Below are positions 45,601-54,274 of a stretch of 64,000 nt of DNA, piece by piece. The position numbers and the translations under genes were made by a program. Positions within the stretch are counted from its first letter, which is position 1. Each line of letters opens with the position of its first letter. The notes beneath the pieces were generated by a model, which was given only the letters and a program-made list of their open reading frames with translations, ran no database searches and was not told the DNA's origin. Source of the DNA: Methylocystis sp. L43 (lineage in GTDB: Bacteria > Pseudomonadota > Alphaproteobacteria > Rhizobiales > Beijerinckiaceae); assembly GCF_015709525.1 (NCBI RefSeq), contig NZ_JADNRA010000018.1, positions 1-64,000 of the forward strand. Reading direction: 5' to 3'.

Positions 45601-46389
45601 CGCGCTGCGCCTTTCGGCGACTTGCGCGCGTTCGGCTTCGGTCGCTGCGACGACTGCGTCGATTGCGGCGCGCTCATCTTCCGACATCACGCCGATCTCG
45701 GCGCGACGGCGTTCGACAAGCGTCGTCGCCTGGTGCGCTTCGCGAGCGCGCTCAAAGGCGCGCTGCGACAGAACGCCATAAATTTCGGCGCCGGTGATCT
45801 TTTCGAGAAGTTCGGCGCGCTCCTTTGCGTCGGCGCGCAAAAAGGCGTCGAATTCGCCCTGCGCCAGAAGCGCCGTGCGACGAAACTGGTCGAAGGTGAG
45901 ATCGGTCAATTCGACGACGCGGGCGTTGACCGGCTCTATGCCGCTCTCGACCGCCGCGACGATTTCCCCGGCCTCGTCGATTCGCCACAGCGACCTGACG
46001 CGCTTTTGCAACGCGCCCGACGCTCTGCCGCGCGCGCGCTGCAGGTCGCAGCGCGTCCGATAGCGCAGCCCATCCTTGCCGATAAAATCGACTTCCGCGA
46101 AACCGCGTCCGGCGCCGCGGCGAAGAATTGCGCGCGGGTCGCCGGCGCCGAGCGTCTCTCCGGATGGATCTGGCGCGCCTTCGCTCGCGCCAGCCGCGAC
46201 GACGCGGGGGAATTTATCATAAAGCGCGAGACAGATCGCATCGAGAATCGTCGACTTGCCCGCCCCGGTTTCGCCGGTGATGGCGAAGAGTCCTGCCGAG
46301 CGCAGCGGCTCGCTGTCGAAGTCGATGGCGAAGCCTTCTGCGAGACTGGCGAGATTTGCGCCTCTGATCGCCAGAATGCGCAATGTCAC
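42616..46389 (-). CDS. sbcC: Exonuclease subunit SbcC (Rad50-like SMC ATPase)
   Basis: A 1257-residue ATPase of the SbcCD nuclease, which opens hairpins and trims protein-blocked DNA ends. Walker A GETGAGKST is at 39-47. The zinc hook CPVC (Cys620 and Cys623) lies in the middle of two long Ala/Arg/Glu coiled coils. The C-terminal lobe has the signature RSLSGGERFLASLALALALA, Walker B VDTLFIDEGFGALD and the switch VGVISHVDSLQQRI. The ATG overlaps the sbcD stop, so the two subunits are coupled. It is longer than E. coli SbcC (1048 residues). Confidence 0.95.
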   Translation of the reverse strand: MTLRILAIRGANLASLAEGFAIDFDSEPLRSAGLFAITGETGAGKSTILDAICLALYDKFPRVVAAGASEGAPDPSGETLGAGDPRAILRRGAGRGFAEVDFIGKDGLRYRTRCDLQRARGRASGALQKRVRSLWRIDEAGEIVAAVESGIEPVNARVVELTDLTFDQFRRTALLAQGEFDAFLRADAKERAELLEKITGAEIYGVLSQRAFERAREAHQATTLVERRRAEIGVMSEDERAAIDAVVAATEAERAQVAERRSAMADALRRFDALAQAQAKLAQAMSAHAGALRAFDEMAPRRETLSALAQVEPLRAPRDDMRRAEEIQKAALDEAADAKVKAGAAQQAFAAQEAQALSAAESVAASEAQIARFAPIWSQAAALDARIANLAQEEAKARSVAQDAASRAQAKRVERAETMERRADIEREKETALADLARLEPARALSERWRDIDDWLTKRAEISQAKRACDGALAAAFADIDRGDATLADFNARDAQDRAACEKLAAQIADRDCALLALDEPAALARADDLARAVEHIEALRRWARVYDEADVAAASAHRDIARYAQDEAAVRQKLEGVRSERTRQAAQSAEAERFGELADAAADPHALRLRAALNDDAPCPVCGAREHPFAETHDAASALIDALRARRDESRRTLSRLDQETVSLSARAAQAQALHEDALHRAAQAQAVRARAEAEYALLLSADCARDMAPELAPPTSIPSASARLQVLAKEVATARDGVAQKLRAARRLRDERDRLGGERDAIRQALDARQEERAALAVSLDALREARARSMAEGAGLVERLESLDRSLAPHLQACDLSAADLERDAASARRRLETAGARYREALARLDELAANLAAIGLKAERVAAETDSACAREAEAKGDHEARAKSLTEARDARALLLEGEATAAHRSRFEARHRAAIVARDEARQRLAEAQQSKTACETRHAHCASAAESAAAGAEQTRTAFSTALETAGFDEATATPLLAMSREEQAELRRAVEAAEAGRAAAEAAVRARQVDYDEAQAVAPAEVSREQLAAEESDIAGRLDELAARLGALRERGAKDDEARERAAALGEELEQARINAKLWGEINEAIGSASGDKFRRFAQAATLQHLVALANQRLALLAPRYALERSGEPGSLGLQIVDRDLGDERRSTRSLSGGERFLASLALALALAGLEGRSSFVDTLFIDEGFGALDSATLDVAIDALEALQGQGRRVGVISHVDSLQQRIATKICVERRGGGISVVRLRAPGFA

Positions 46390-47582
46390 GCCTCCTGCAG
46401 AAGACGCTCGAAACAGTCGAAATGATTGTCCGTGGGGGTAACGCCGTGCGCCTGCTCGAAGGCTTCGCGAAACAAATCCATCGGTTTGCGCTCGGCGAGG
46501 CGCAGCGGCGTCGGCGCCGCCGCAGGCGCTTGTGGCCGTTCGACGCTGGTCGAAACGACGCGCAGCGGAAATTTCTCGCAGATGGCGTCGAGCTCGGCCT
46601 TCAATCCAACAGCTGGGCCGTCGACCCTGATCGCAAGATGCGCGAAGGGCCAGGCGTCGATCGGCGCCGAAGCGTCCAATTCCAGCGCCTTGAGCGCAGA
46701 CTCGAGTTCGGCCACGTACAGAGCGCCCGCCGCCGGCGCCCGCAAATGCCGGATGGGGCGGATGATCGGCGCATGTTCAACGACAACGGCGCCGCTGTCG
46801 TCGACATCGATGATACTGACGCCATGCGCATAGCCGATCTCGGTCTTCGACATCGGAATGAGCGAACCGGAGTAGCGGATCGTCTCGCGGTCGATGAATT
46901 GCGGGCGATGCAGATGGCCAAGCGCAACGTAAGCGATATCTGGCGAAAACATATCCGACGGAAGGGCATGTTCGCCGCCGACGAGAATCCGTCGTTCGGA
47001 CCCTTCGGATTCGAGCGCGCCTGCGACATGAAGATGGCCGGTGACGATGAGCGGCGCCGTGCCGATTTCACGACGCGCGCTCTCGACCGCCTCGCGATAG
47101 GCCTCGCGCACGGCGCTGGCGCCGGTCGTCGCGGGCAGATCCACCGCGCGCGGATAAGGCAGCGCGAGCAAATGTGCGCCAATTCTGCCGCTCGCGTTGC
47201 GGATGGGCGAAAGATGCGCGCGCGCGTCGAAGGCGCCGTCGCGACGCGCAAAGGCGCCGATCGAAACGACGTCCGCCATCTCGAACAATGCGCGCGGCGC
47301 TTCGAGTCGCGCCGCCGGATCATGATTGCCGGCGACCAGCGCGATCAGCGCATGCGGACAGGCGACGCGCAAATCGCGCAATGTGTCGTAGAGCAGCCGC
47401 TGGGCGTCGGCGGACGGATTGAGGCTGTCAAAAACGTCGCCCGCAACGATGACGGCGTCGACCGCGCGCTCCCTGGCGATGGCGACAAGCTGCGCCAGCG
47501 CGTTGCGGTGCTCGGCGTCGCGCGACCAGCCTTGCAGCGTCGCGCCCAGATGCCAGTCGGCCGTATGAAGAAGGCGAATCAC
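46386..47582 (-). CDS. sbcD: Exonuclease subunit SbcD (Mre11-like)
   Basis: A 398-residue manganese-dependent nuclease partner of SbcC. A GTG at 47582 gives the canonical start IRLLHTADWHLG (Asp9, His11). The further metal motifs are AGDVFDSLNP, ALVAGNHDPAAR, VTGHLHVAG and ALGHLHRPQFI. The frame continues 53 codons upstream to an ATG at 47741, but that stretch resembles no SbcD. The GTG has a poorly spaced ribosome binding site, which leaves the start slightly open. It is the first gene of the operon. Confidence 0.92.
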   Translation of the reverse strand: MIRLLHTADWHLGATLQGWSRDAEHRNALAQLVAIARERAVDAVIVAGDVFDSLNPSADAQRLLYDTLRDLRVACPHALIALVAGNHDPAARLEAPRALFEMADVVSIGAFARRDGAFDARAHLSPIRNASGRIGAHLLALPYPRAVDLPATTGASAVREAYREAVESARREIGTAPLIVTGHLHVAGALESEGSERRILVGGEHALPSDMFSPDIAYVALGHLHRPQFIDRETIRYSGSLIPMSKTEIGYAHGVSIIDVDDSGAVVVEHAPIIRPIRHLRAPAAGALYVAELESALKALELDASAPIDAWPFAHLAIRVDGPAVGLKAELDAICEKFPLRVVSTSVERPQAPAAAPTPLRLAERKPMDLFREAFEQAHGVTPTDNHFDCFERLLQEA

Positions 47583-47951
47583 TCCAGCAGTAGGCGCCAG
47601 GCCGTCGGCGGTGGGCAAGGGCCACGCTTGGACGCGCTGGACTTCGGACGAATAATTCGCGGTTTTTTTCGATCCGACAGCAAAGGACGAGCTGCTGATA
47701 AGCGAGCGGCAAAAGTACTGCATAGAAGTGTTGAGACACATACATGACGATTACTTCCAGGGACAGGCTCTTTCTTGCAGCGCGCCGTATTGGCCGGCGT
47801 TTATCCCGTTCTAGAGGCGAAGCGCTCCCCAGCGTCGGAAGTCATGTCGCAGGGGTTCACAAGCCTGTCGTCGTGCCTGTAAAATATGCGGCATCGCAAA
47901 GGGCTGGACCTTGGCGCGGTCCGTCAGGCCCCTAATCCGAGAGGAAGCAGG
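47583..47951. other. Divergent promoter region between sbcD and the HNH gene
   Basis: A 369-base gap. On the plus strand, TTCACA (47856-47861) and TAAAAT (47880-47885), 18 bases apart, could be a sigma-70-type promoter for the HNH gene. On the minus strand the open frame upstream of sbcD is probably not translated. No RNA gene is evident. Confidence 0.35.
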
Positions 47952-48524
47952 GTGACTGCACACTTTCGTCAACAGACCGTGTCGCCGCAGGCGTGCCCCG
48001 CGCTTGTGCTCAACGCCGACTACCGGCCGCTGAGCTACTATCCGCTCTCCCTGTGGGGTTGGCAGGACGCCATCAAGGCAGTGTTTCTTGACCGCGTGAA
48101 CATCGTCTCGGAATACGACAAGACCGTCAAAAGCCCGAGCTTCGAGATGCGTCTGCCCTCGGTCGTGTCGCTCAAGGAGTATGTGCGGCCGACCCGACAC
48201 CCGGCGTTCACGCGATTCAACGTCTTTCTGCGCGATCGCTTCACCTGCCAATATTGCGGCGAACATGAGGAATTGACGTTCGACCACGTCATTCCTCGAT
48301 CGAAGGGAGGCGCGACGACGTGGGAAAACGTCGTCGCGGCGTGTTCGCCGTGCAATCTGCGCAAGGGCGACCGCCTGCCGAAGGAGGCGCACATGTCGCC
48401 GGCGCAGGCGCCCTTTCAGCCGAGCGTCGCCGACCTGCATCGCAACGGCCGGCTGTTTCCGCCCAATTACCTGCACGAAAGCTGGATGGACTATCTCTAT
48501 TGGGATTCGGTGCTCGAACCATAG
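47952..48524 (+). CDS. HNH endonuclease
   Basis: A 190-residue protein from the GTG at 47952, with GAGGAAG at 47941-47947. The N-terminal LVLNADYRPLSYYPLSLWGWQDAIKAV matches a widespread stand-alone HNH family. The HNH/zinc domain is CQYCGEHEELTFDHVIPRSKGG, then TWENVVAACSPCNLRKGDR, with two CxxC pairs. Such single-copy proteins are conserved in alphaproteobacteria; no methylase lies beside it, so a restriction role is unlikely. It is transcribed divergently from sbcDC. Confidence 0.93.
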   Translation: MTAHFRQQTVSPQACPALVLNADYRPLSYYPLSLWGWQDAIKAVFLDRVNIVSEYDKTVKSPSFEMRLPSVVSLKEYVRPTRHPAFTRFNVFLRDRFTCQYCGEHEELTFDHVIPRSKGGATTWENVVAACSPCNLRKGDRLPKEAHMSPAQAPFQPSVADLHRNGRLFPPNYLHESWMDYLYWDSVLEP

Positions 48525-48551
48525 CTTGGCGCGCCAGGAAAGAAGGCTCCA

Positions 48552-49064
48552 ATGATGCGCCGAGTCGTGGTCATGGCTTTCGGCTTCGTCCTCGCTGTGG
48601 GCGTCGCCGCCATTTTTCTTATCGTCTCGGCGCTCCTTGATCCGGCGACGCGGGAGGCTGGATTTGCCGCCGCAACGTCCGGCCTGTTCGCCTTCGTCGA
48701 AGAAGATGCGCGCGCCGGCGGATGGGGCGAACCTCTGGCGACATTCGGATTCTTCATCTGGGCGATCGTCATCGCCACCTGCGTCGCGCCGCTCGCGGTC
48801 GCGGCGTTGATCGGCGAGATCGCCGGCGCACGCTCGCTCCTCTGGTATTCGGGCGCGAGCGCGACGCTTGCCGGCGCGTCGCCGTGGATCGCCCGCGCTG
48901 CGATGGGACTTGATCGCGCCCGCGAAGCCAGCCCCCTCGAATTACGAATCGCGCTGTTGTTTTTTCTGACCGGCGCGCTGGCGGGGGCGATTTACTGGGT
49001 GATCGCCGCGCCGCCGCCCGCGCGTCAGATGGCGCGCCCCAAAGCGCCGCTTGGCGAAGTTTAA
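48552..49064 (+). CDS. Hypothetical membrane protein, four helices
   Basis: A 170-residue protein with four predicted membrane segments (about residues 5-27, 63-85, 93-113, 131-152) and a Pro/Lys-rich C terminus. No family signature is recognised. It follows the HNH gene by 27 bases on the same strand, so the two may be cotranscribed. Confidence 0.65.
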   Translation: MMRRVVVMAFGFVLAVGVAAIFLIVSALLDPATREAGFAAATSGLFAFVEEDARAGGWGEPLATFGFFIWAIVIATCVAPLAVAALIGEIAGARSLLWYSGASATLAGASPWIARAAMGLDRAREASPLELRIALLFFLTGALAGAIYWVIAAPPPARQMARPKAPLGEV

Positions 49065-49417
49065 CGCGCAGCCTTCACGGGGAAGCGGCGCCAATAGACG
49101 CAAGCGCGTCGCAATGAATTTCGCGCGAGACATCCGGCAAAACAGCCGGCCATCTGAACGAGCGCCGAGTCGCAAGAATCCTTCATGCTCGAGGTCTTAT
49201 CCATACTCAGACGTGCGCAGGCAGGCGAATGAAGCAAGAATGCGCGCTGAAGCGATCATTGACGTCAGGAATGCTTGATCTCCATTTTGGCGACACATCG
49301 AGTGAACTGAGGCGCCTATGAGATCATGAGGCGCCGACGTCGCGAAATCCCCGGGTTTTCTTAGACTCTGACGGCGTCAGGATTGACGCCAAAAGCCGGA
49401 AGTGCTCTTAACCGAAC
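49065..49417. other. Intergenic region, no gene recognised
   Basis: 353 bases. A 75-codon plus-strand frame (49051-49278) is Arg- and Ser-rich with no motif and overlaps the end of the membrane protein gene, so I regard it as noise. The part next to 49418 should contain the promoter of the following gene. Two ATGAG-GCGCC copies near 49315-49335 form a short direct repeat. Confidence 0.4.
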
Positions 49418-50608
49418 ATGGCAGACTACCATTCTCTGATCGCGAGAGCGGTCGCCGCTCTGCCGCAGTCCACGCCGGACACGCGCCAAGCGGTCTATGA
49501 ACGCGCCCGCAAGGCGCTGTTCAATCAGTTGCGCGGCATCCAGCCGCCGGTCGCAGAAGCCGATATTGCCGCCGAAGGCCGCGCGCTCGAAGACGCGATC
49601 CAGCAAGTCGAAACGGAGCGCGCCGCAAACGAGGCGCAAGCGACGCAAGCTCGCGATGGGACGTCTGCGCCGCAACGCAAGCCGCATCCGATCAGCTCGG
49701 CCAAATCTGCCGAACGCGCGCCGAATGACGACGCGGATTCGTCTTGGGGCGACGCGCGTCACTCGTCCATCGGCGGCGAGGACGATGTCCCGCTGCGCGA
49801 ACCACAGAGGCCGCCAGCGCCGCTGCCGCCCGCGCCGAGGCCGCAGCGCTCGAAGCGTCTCATGCTTTCCGTCGCCGGCGTTGTCGTCGCGCTCGTGGCG
49901 GTCGTCGGAACCCTCGCCTGGCAGCTTCGCGAGCAGCCGGAGGATCTGGCCAAACTGAAACCGGAGCAGTCCGCCTCCAATGGGCCCGAAGGCGGCAAGA
50001 TCAACGATCGCGTCGCGGGCGACGGGCAAGCGGCCAAAAAGCCGACGCCGCGCAGCCCCGCAGTGCCGGTGGCGCAAAAGGCGGAGATGTGGGTCGGCTC
50101 CCTCGCCGAGCCCACGAAGGTCGACAAGATTTACAACGGCTCCGCCGTCTGGCGTCTTGAGAACGTCGGCGGGCCTGGCGAACCCGTCGGATCGGCCATC
50201 CGCGGCGACATCGAGGTCCCCGACGCGAAGCTGAAAATGACTCTCCTGTTTCGCAAGAACACCGACGCGACTCTTTCGGCCTCGCACACCATCAATGTGT
50301 CGTTCACAGTCGCGCCCGGCAGTCCCATCGGCGGCGTCAAGGCCATCGGCCCCATTCAGATGCGACGCTCCGATGCACAGTCGGGAGAAAAAGTCGCCGG
50401 CATTCCCGTGCCGATCACCGAGAACAATTTCCTCATCGGGCTGATGCGGGGCGACCATGAGGCGCGCAATATTCTCCTGTTGCGGTCGCTCGCGGCGTTA
50501 GACTTGCCGATGCAGCTCGCCGACGGCCGCGCGGCGACGATCAACATGGAAAAAGGCCCATCTGGCGAGCGCGTCTTCGCGGACGCCATTGACGCCTGGG
50601 GAAAATAA
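49418..50608 (+). CDS. Conserved hypothetical single-span membrane protein
   Basis: A 396-residue protein. The N-terminal cytoplasmic domain (about 1-75) is helical (YHSLIARAVAALPQSTPDTRQAVYERARKALFNQLRG). A Pro-rich linker precedes one membrane helix (about 147-168: LMLSVAGVVVALVAVVGTLAW), then a periplasmic region with a beta-rich domain (about 220-396). This layout, including the start MADYHSLI, is seen across Rhizobiales; the function is unknown. The AVYERARKALFNQL helix resembles a widely shared N-terminal motif of the group. Confidence 0.75.
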   Translation: MADYHSLIARAVAALPQSTPDTRQAVYERARKALFNQLRGIQPPVAEADIAAEGRALEDAIQQVETERAANEAQATQARDGTSAPQRKPHPISSAKSAERAPNDDADSSWGDARHSSIGGEDDVPLREPQRPPAPLPPAPRPQRSKRLMLSVAGVVVALVAVVGTLAWQLREQPEDLAKLKPEQSASNGPEGGKINDRVAGDGQAAKKPTPRSPAVPVAQKAEMWVGSLAEPTKVDKIYNGSAVWRLENVGGPGEPVGSAIRGDIEVPDAKLKMTLLFRKNTDATLSASHTINVSFTVAPGSPIGGVKAIGPIQMRRSDAQSGEKVAGIPVPITENNFLIGLMRGDHEARNILLLRSLAALDLPMQLADGRAATINMEKGPSGERVFADAIDAWGK

Positions 50609-50656
50609 ATCCCAACTTCGCTGCAACAGCCGACGTCAGCAGGCCCATTCTAAACG

Positions 50657-51751
50657 TTACATGACGAGCGTCAGCCTTTTCGCCGCGCGCGTCACGCCGG
50701 TGTAGAGCCATCGCGCCCGATGTTCGCGGAAGGCGAAGGACTCATCGAAAAGTGTCACGTCGTCCCATTGCGACCCCTGGGCCTTGTGGACGGTGAGCGC
50801 ATAACCGAAATCGAACTCGTCCGAGTCCTTGCGAAGCGCATAAGGAATGTCGGTTTCCGCGCCGAACAGTTGCGGTACGACGGCCACGCGCTGAAATTTA
50901 GCGGCTTCGCCATCTTCCGGCATTACCAGCATTCTCACCTTGCCGCGGCGCAGGGCTCCGGCGCTCTTTACCGTGAACAGCGCGCCGTTCAGAAGTCCCT
51001 TCTTGCGATTGTTGCGCAAGCAGACGAGCTTCTCGCCTGATTGCGGCAAGTCCCCCGTAAATCCGCGCAGCTGGCGAAGGCGCCCATTGTAGGCGCGCCG
51101 CGTCTTGTTCAGGCCGACGAGCACCTGATCGGCGCCGGTCACGAGCGCCGGATCAAGCGAGTCACGGCTGATGACGCGCGTATCGCCGAAGACGCCGCGC
51201 TCGACGCTCTCGCCTGCGCGGATCGCCATTGACAGGCGGATGATCGGATTGTCCGCCGCCTGCCGATGCACCTCTTTCAGCATCACGTCGGGCTCGGCGT
51301 CGGTGAAGAAACCGCCGCCTTTCACCGGCGGCAATTGCGCCGGATCGCCGAGCACCAGCACCTTCTTGCCGAAGGAGAGAAGATCGCGGCCGAGCTCCTC
51401 GTCGACCATCGAGCATTCATCGACCACGATGAGTTTCGCACGCGCCGCGGCGCTGTCGTCGTTGAGAACGAAGGACGGCTCTTCGGTCTCGGTGTCGGTC
51501 GCGCGATAGATGAGGCTGTGAATTGTGCGCGCGTCCTTGCAGCCCTTGGAGCGCATGACGAGCGCCGCCTTGCCGGTGAAGGCGGCGAAGGCGACGTCGC
51601 CCTCGACATGTTCGGCAAGATGCCGCGCGAGGGTCGATTTGCCCGTTCCGGCGTATCCAAACAGCCGAAACACCTGCCGCGCGCCGGGCGTTTCAAGCCA
51701 GCGCGCGACGGCGGTCAGCGCTTGATCCTGTTCGGGCGTCCAGATGGGCAT
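50657..51751 (-). CDS. RecD-like ATP-dependent DNA helicase
   Basis: A 364-residue superfamily 1 helicase, much shorter than RecD2. It has Walker A FGYAGTGKST (31-40), VDECSMVDEELG (motif II), LGDPAQLPPV (motif III) and the C-terminal UvrD-like motif YALTVHKAQGSQWDDVTLF, ending WLYTGVTRAAKRL. The start MPIWTPEQDQAL at 51751 is preferred over an ATG at 51805. Compact helicases of this type are common in alphaproteobacteria with a presumed repair role; no RecBC partner adjoins. Confidence 0.9.
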   Translation of the reverse strand: MPIWTPEQDQALTAVARWLETPGARQVFRLFGYAGTGKSTLARHLAEHVEGDVAFAAFTGKAALVMRSKGCKDARTIHSLIYRATDTETEEPSFVLNDDSAAARAKLIVVDECSMVDEELGRDLLSFGKKVLVLGDPAQLPPVKGGGFFTDAEPDVMLKEVHRQAADNPIIRLSMAIRAGESVERGVFGDTRVISRDSLDPALVTGADQVLVGLNKTRRAYNGRLRQLRGFTGDLPQSGEKLVCLRNNRKKGLLNGALFTVKSAGALRRGKVRMLVMPEDGEAAKFQRVAVVPQLFGAETDIPYALRKDSDEFDFGYALTVHKAQGSQWDDVTLFDESFAFREHRARWLYTGVTRAAKRLTLVM

Positions 51752-51823
51752 GGCTAGGGTGTCGAGTCCAGGCGTCACGATGGCGGAGCCGACGCCGGCG
51801 AACAAGCGCCATTATCAATCTTG

Positions 51824-52213
51824 TCAGGCGCTGAAGCCCGCGATCAGCAGCCCGCCGCCGAGCACGAAGGAGATGAGCGCAAACACGGGATAGCGCTTTT
51901 CATATGCCATTCGGGCGAAAATGTCGCGCACCGTCTGCGGCGGCAGAAACAGCGTCAGGAAACCGCTGATCAGCGTGATCCAGCCGACAAGCGAGACGAG
52001 CGCCGCGGCCGTGTCGCTCCAAATGTCGTGGCCGATCACAATGGCGAGACCGATCGCGAGGCGTATCATGCCGACGAAGGCGATGGCGACGGGCTCGCGC
52101 GAAATGCTCTCGATCATCTGGAGCGCCACGTCCCTGCGCACCAGCATCCAGGCGGACATGATCAGCGCGTAAGCGCCGATCAGCTTTGCGAGAAAAAGAG
52201 TAAGCGGCGTCAT
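51824..52213 (-). CDS. Hypothetical membrane protein, four helices
   Basis: A 129-residue protein with four predicted membrane segments (about residues 4-24, 42-62, 66-90 and 109-127) and Pro between segments three and four. No family is recognised with confidence. It lies between the helicase and hemN on the same strand, 24 bases after the hemN stop, so it may be cotranscribed with hemN. Confidence 0.65.
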   Translation of the reverse strand: MTPLTLFLAKLIGAYALIMSAWMLVRRDVALQMIESISREPVAIAFVGMIRLAIGLAIVIGHDIWSDTAAALVSLVGWITLISGFLTLFLPPQTVRDIFARMAYEKRYPVFALISFVLGGGLLIAGFSA

Positions 52214-52237
52214 GAACGCCTCCTTGCCGAATCGCGC

Positions 52238-53584
52238 TCACACCGCCGAGGAATGGCGGGCCGGCGCAGACTGCAGGTAGGCGTCAAAGGCGGCTGCGAC
52301 AAGGCGAACGAAGGGCTTTCCGCGTTCGGTCATGGCGAGTCGCCTGCCCTGCAGGTCGATGACGCCGTCGTCCGCGAGTGCGTCGAGCGACGCCTGCGCC
52401 GCGTCGAAGGCGTCTTCCGCATAGCCGTGGCGCGCAGCCACCGCGCCGTAGTCAACATCGAAATCGCACATGAGGCGTTCGATCAGATCGGCGCGGGCGA
52501 TATCCTCGCGCGTGAACGCGACGCCGCGCGTGGTTGCAAAACGTCCCGACTCGATCGCGCGTCGCCATCCGGCGAGATCGGTGGCGTTCCCGACATAGCC
52601 CTCCGGAAGACGCCCGATGGACGAAACGCCAAACGGCAGCAGCGCGTCGGCGGCGTCGGTCGTGTAGCCTTGGAAATTGCGGCGCATGCGCCTTTCGCGC
52701 GCGGCGATCGCCAGCGGGTCCTCGGGACGCGCAAAATGGTCGAGTCCGATCGCCTCAAATCCAGCGTCTTCGAGCGTCGCGCGCACCGCCGCCGCCTGCG
52801 CCAGACGCTCGGCGGCGCCCGGCAGCGCCGCGGAGTCGATCAGCTTCTGGTGCGACTTGAACCAGGGCACATGCGCATAGCCGAAAACCGCGAGCCTCTG
52901 CGGCGCGAGGGACGCCGCGAGCGAGGCGGTGCGCGCGGCGTCTTCGACGGTCTGCTTTGGCAGGCCATACATCAGATCCATGTTGATCGCCGTGATCCCA
53001 GCCTCGCGCAGCAATTCCACGGCCTGCGCCACCGTCTCATAGGGCTGCACGCGGCCGGACGCCTCCTGCACATGCGCGTTCAAATCCTGCACGCCGAGCG
53101 ACGCCCGCGTAACTCCGGCGGCGGCAAGCGCCTCGACGAGATCGGCGTCGAGAATGCGCGGATCAAGTTCGATCGCGTGTTCAGTTTCGGCGGAAAGGTC
53201 GAAATGATCGCGCAGAACGGCAATGATCGCACTGAACCGCGAAGGGCCTAGAATGCCCGGGGTGCCGCCGCCCCAATGGATGCTCGCGACGCGGCGCGCA
53301 GGCGTCGCTTCTGAGATGAGCGCGATTTCGGTCTTTAGCGTCTGCGCATAGGACTGAAGCGGCGCATCCTGGCGCACCGCTTTCGTGTGACAGCCGCAGT
53401 AGGCGCAGATGGCGGTGCAAAACGGAACGTGGAAGTAGAGCGAGAGCGACGCGGAAGGATCGAGGTTCGCGAGCCAGGCGCGCGCGTCGGCGTCGCCGAT
53501 CGACTCGGAGAAATGAGGCGCCGTGGGATAGCTCGTGTAGCGCGGCGCAGATCTTTCGGCCAAGGCCAGGGACGCTGGGTCCAT
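52238..53584 (-). CDS. hemN: Oxygen-independent coproporphyrinogen III oxidase HemN
   Basis: A 448-residue radical-SAM enzyme that converts coproporphyrinogen III to protoporphyrinogen IX without oxygen. SAPRYTSYPTAPHF is the HemN N-terminal trip-wire region. The cluster motif is CTAICAYCGC (Cys56, 60, 63, plus Cys65). IHWGGGTPGILGP and the C-terminal HemN domain (DLIERLMCDFDVDYGAV) are present. The full N terminus distinguishes it from HemW-like proteins. It allows heme synthesis under low oxygen. Confidence 0.95.
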   Translation of the reverse strand: MDPASLALAERSAPRYTSYPTAPHFSESIGDADARAWLANLDPSASLSLYFHVPFCTAICAYCGCHTKAVRQDAPLQSYAQTLKTEIALISEATPARRVASIHWGGGTPGILGPSRFSAIIAVLRDHFDLSAETEHAIELDPRILDADLVEALAAAGVTRASLGVQDLNAHVQEASGRVQPYETVAQAVELLREAGITAINMDLMYGLPKQTVEDAARTASLAASLAPQRLAVFGYAHVPWFKSHQKLIDSAALPGAAERLAQAAAVRATLEDAGFEAIGLDHFARPEDPLAIAARERRMRRNFQGYTTDAADALLPFGVSSIGRLPEGYVGNATDLAGWRRAIESGRFATTRGVAFTREDIARADLIERLMCDFDVDYGAVAARHGYAEDAFDAAQASLDALADDGVIDLQGRRLAMTERGKPFVRLVAAAFDAYLQSAPARHSSAV

Positions 53585-53751
53585 CCTACTGACTCCCTCG
53601 CCGCCGCGCGGCGCCGCTCAAATTGATAGCGCGCCTCGGCCTGGCGCGCAAAAGCCATGACTGCCGCACTTTGACGCGGGCGCGTTTGCGAATCGGCTTG
53701 GATGCGGGCAGGGAAAAAGGCAAAGTGAGGCAATTTCACGGGGGCGGGAGC

Positions 53752-54144
53752 ATGGCGCAAATGGCGAGATTTTTCGGACGACCGCAACGGCTGGGGTTCT
53801 GTTTTTTCGCCGCCGCAAGCGTTTCGGCGTCGCTCGCCTATTCCGCCGGTTCCACGGAGGCCTCTGGCCGCTACTCGATCCTCCGCGAGGGAGACAAGGA
53901 CACGGGCTGCATGCTGACGCTCGACGCGCGCACGCGCGGCCGCGCCGGCCTGAAGGCGCAGCTTGCGCCGGCCTGCCGGGACAATGGCGTTGTGATTTTT
54001 GATCCGGTCGGCTGGGGGCTCGACCGGGGGCGTCTCGTGCTCACCGCCCGCAAGGGCCACAAGGCGCATTTTGAGAAGGGCGCCGACGGCGTTTGGCGGC
54101 GCGACGCCAGCGAAGGCAAGGCGCTCGGCCTGCGCCCCCTCTAG
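53752..54144 (+). CDS. AprI/Inh family metalloprotease inhibitor-like protein
   Basis: A 130-residue exported protein with signal peptide (LGFCFFAAASVSASLAYSAG) and GGGAG upstream of the ATG at 53752. The mature domain (about residues 36-130) has the AprI/Inh pattern: SGRYSILREGDKDTGCMLTL, LAPACRDNGVVIFDPVGW, then DRGRLVLTARKGHKAHFE. The two Cys would form the disulphide of the eight-stranded barrel. Classic members inhibit serralysin-type proteases from the same operon; no such protease is in this window. Confidence 0.8.
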   Translation: MAQMARFFGRPQRLGFCFFAAASVSASLAYSAGSTEASGRYSILREGDKDTGCMLTLDARTRGRAGLKAQLAPACRDNGVVIFDPVGWGLDRGRLVLTARKGHKAHFEKGADGVWRRDASEGKALGLRPL

Positions 54145-54185
54145 CGAGCCTTAGCTCTTCGTCAGCGAAAGACTTCTGCGAAAGA

Positions 54186-54211
54186 AGCCTCCCGGATTTC
54201 TCCGGGAGGCT
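54186..54211. terminator. Bidirectional terminator hairpin
   Basis: A perfect eleven-base stem AGCCTCCCGGA/TCCGGGAGGCT with loop TTTC lies between the convergent AprI-like gene and the small secreted gene. U-runs on either side are short, so it may be a pausing rather than a strong terminator element. Confidence 0.7.
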
Positions 54212-54274
54212 CTCCGCCGTCGCCGCGCGAGAGGGGCGGGGTGCCGGCGACGGATCGTGTGGCGCGGCCGCCGG

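Noticed and set aside
44902-46425. 507-codon plus-strand frame antisense to sbcC
   Set aside because: A shadow caused by high GC in the third codon position; Arg/Ala/Gly-rich without motifs.
49051-49278. 75-codon Arg/Ser-rich plus-strand frame
   Set aside because: Overlaps the end of the membrane protein gene and shows no feature of a real protein.
51821-53251. 476-codon plus-strand frame antisense to hemN and its neighbour
   Set aside because: No ribosome binding site or motif, and fully overlaps well-supported genes.
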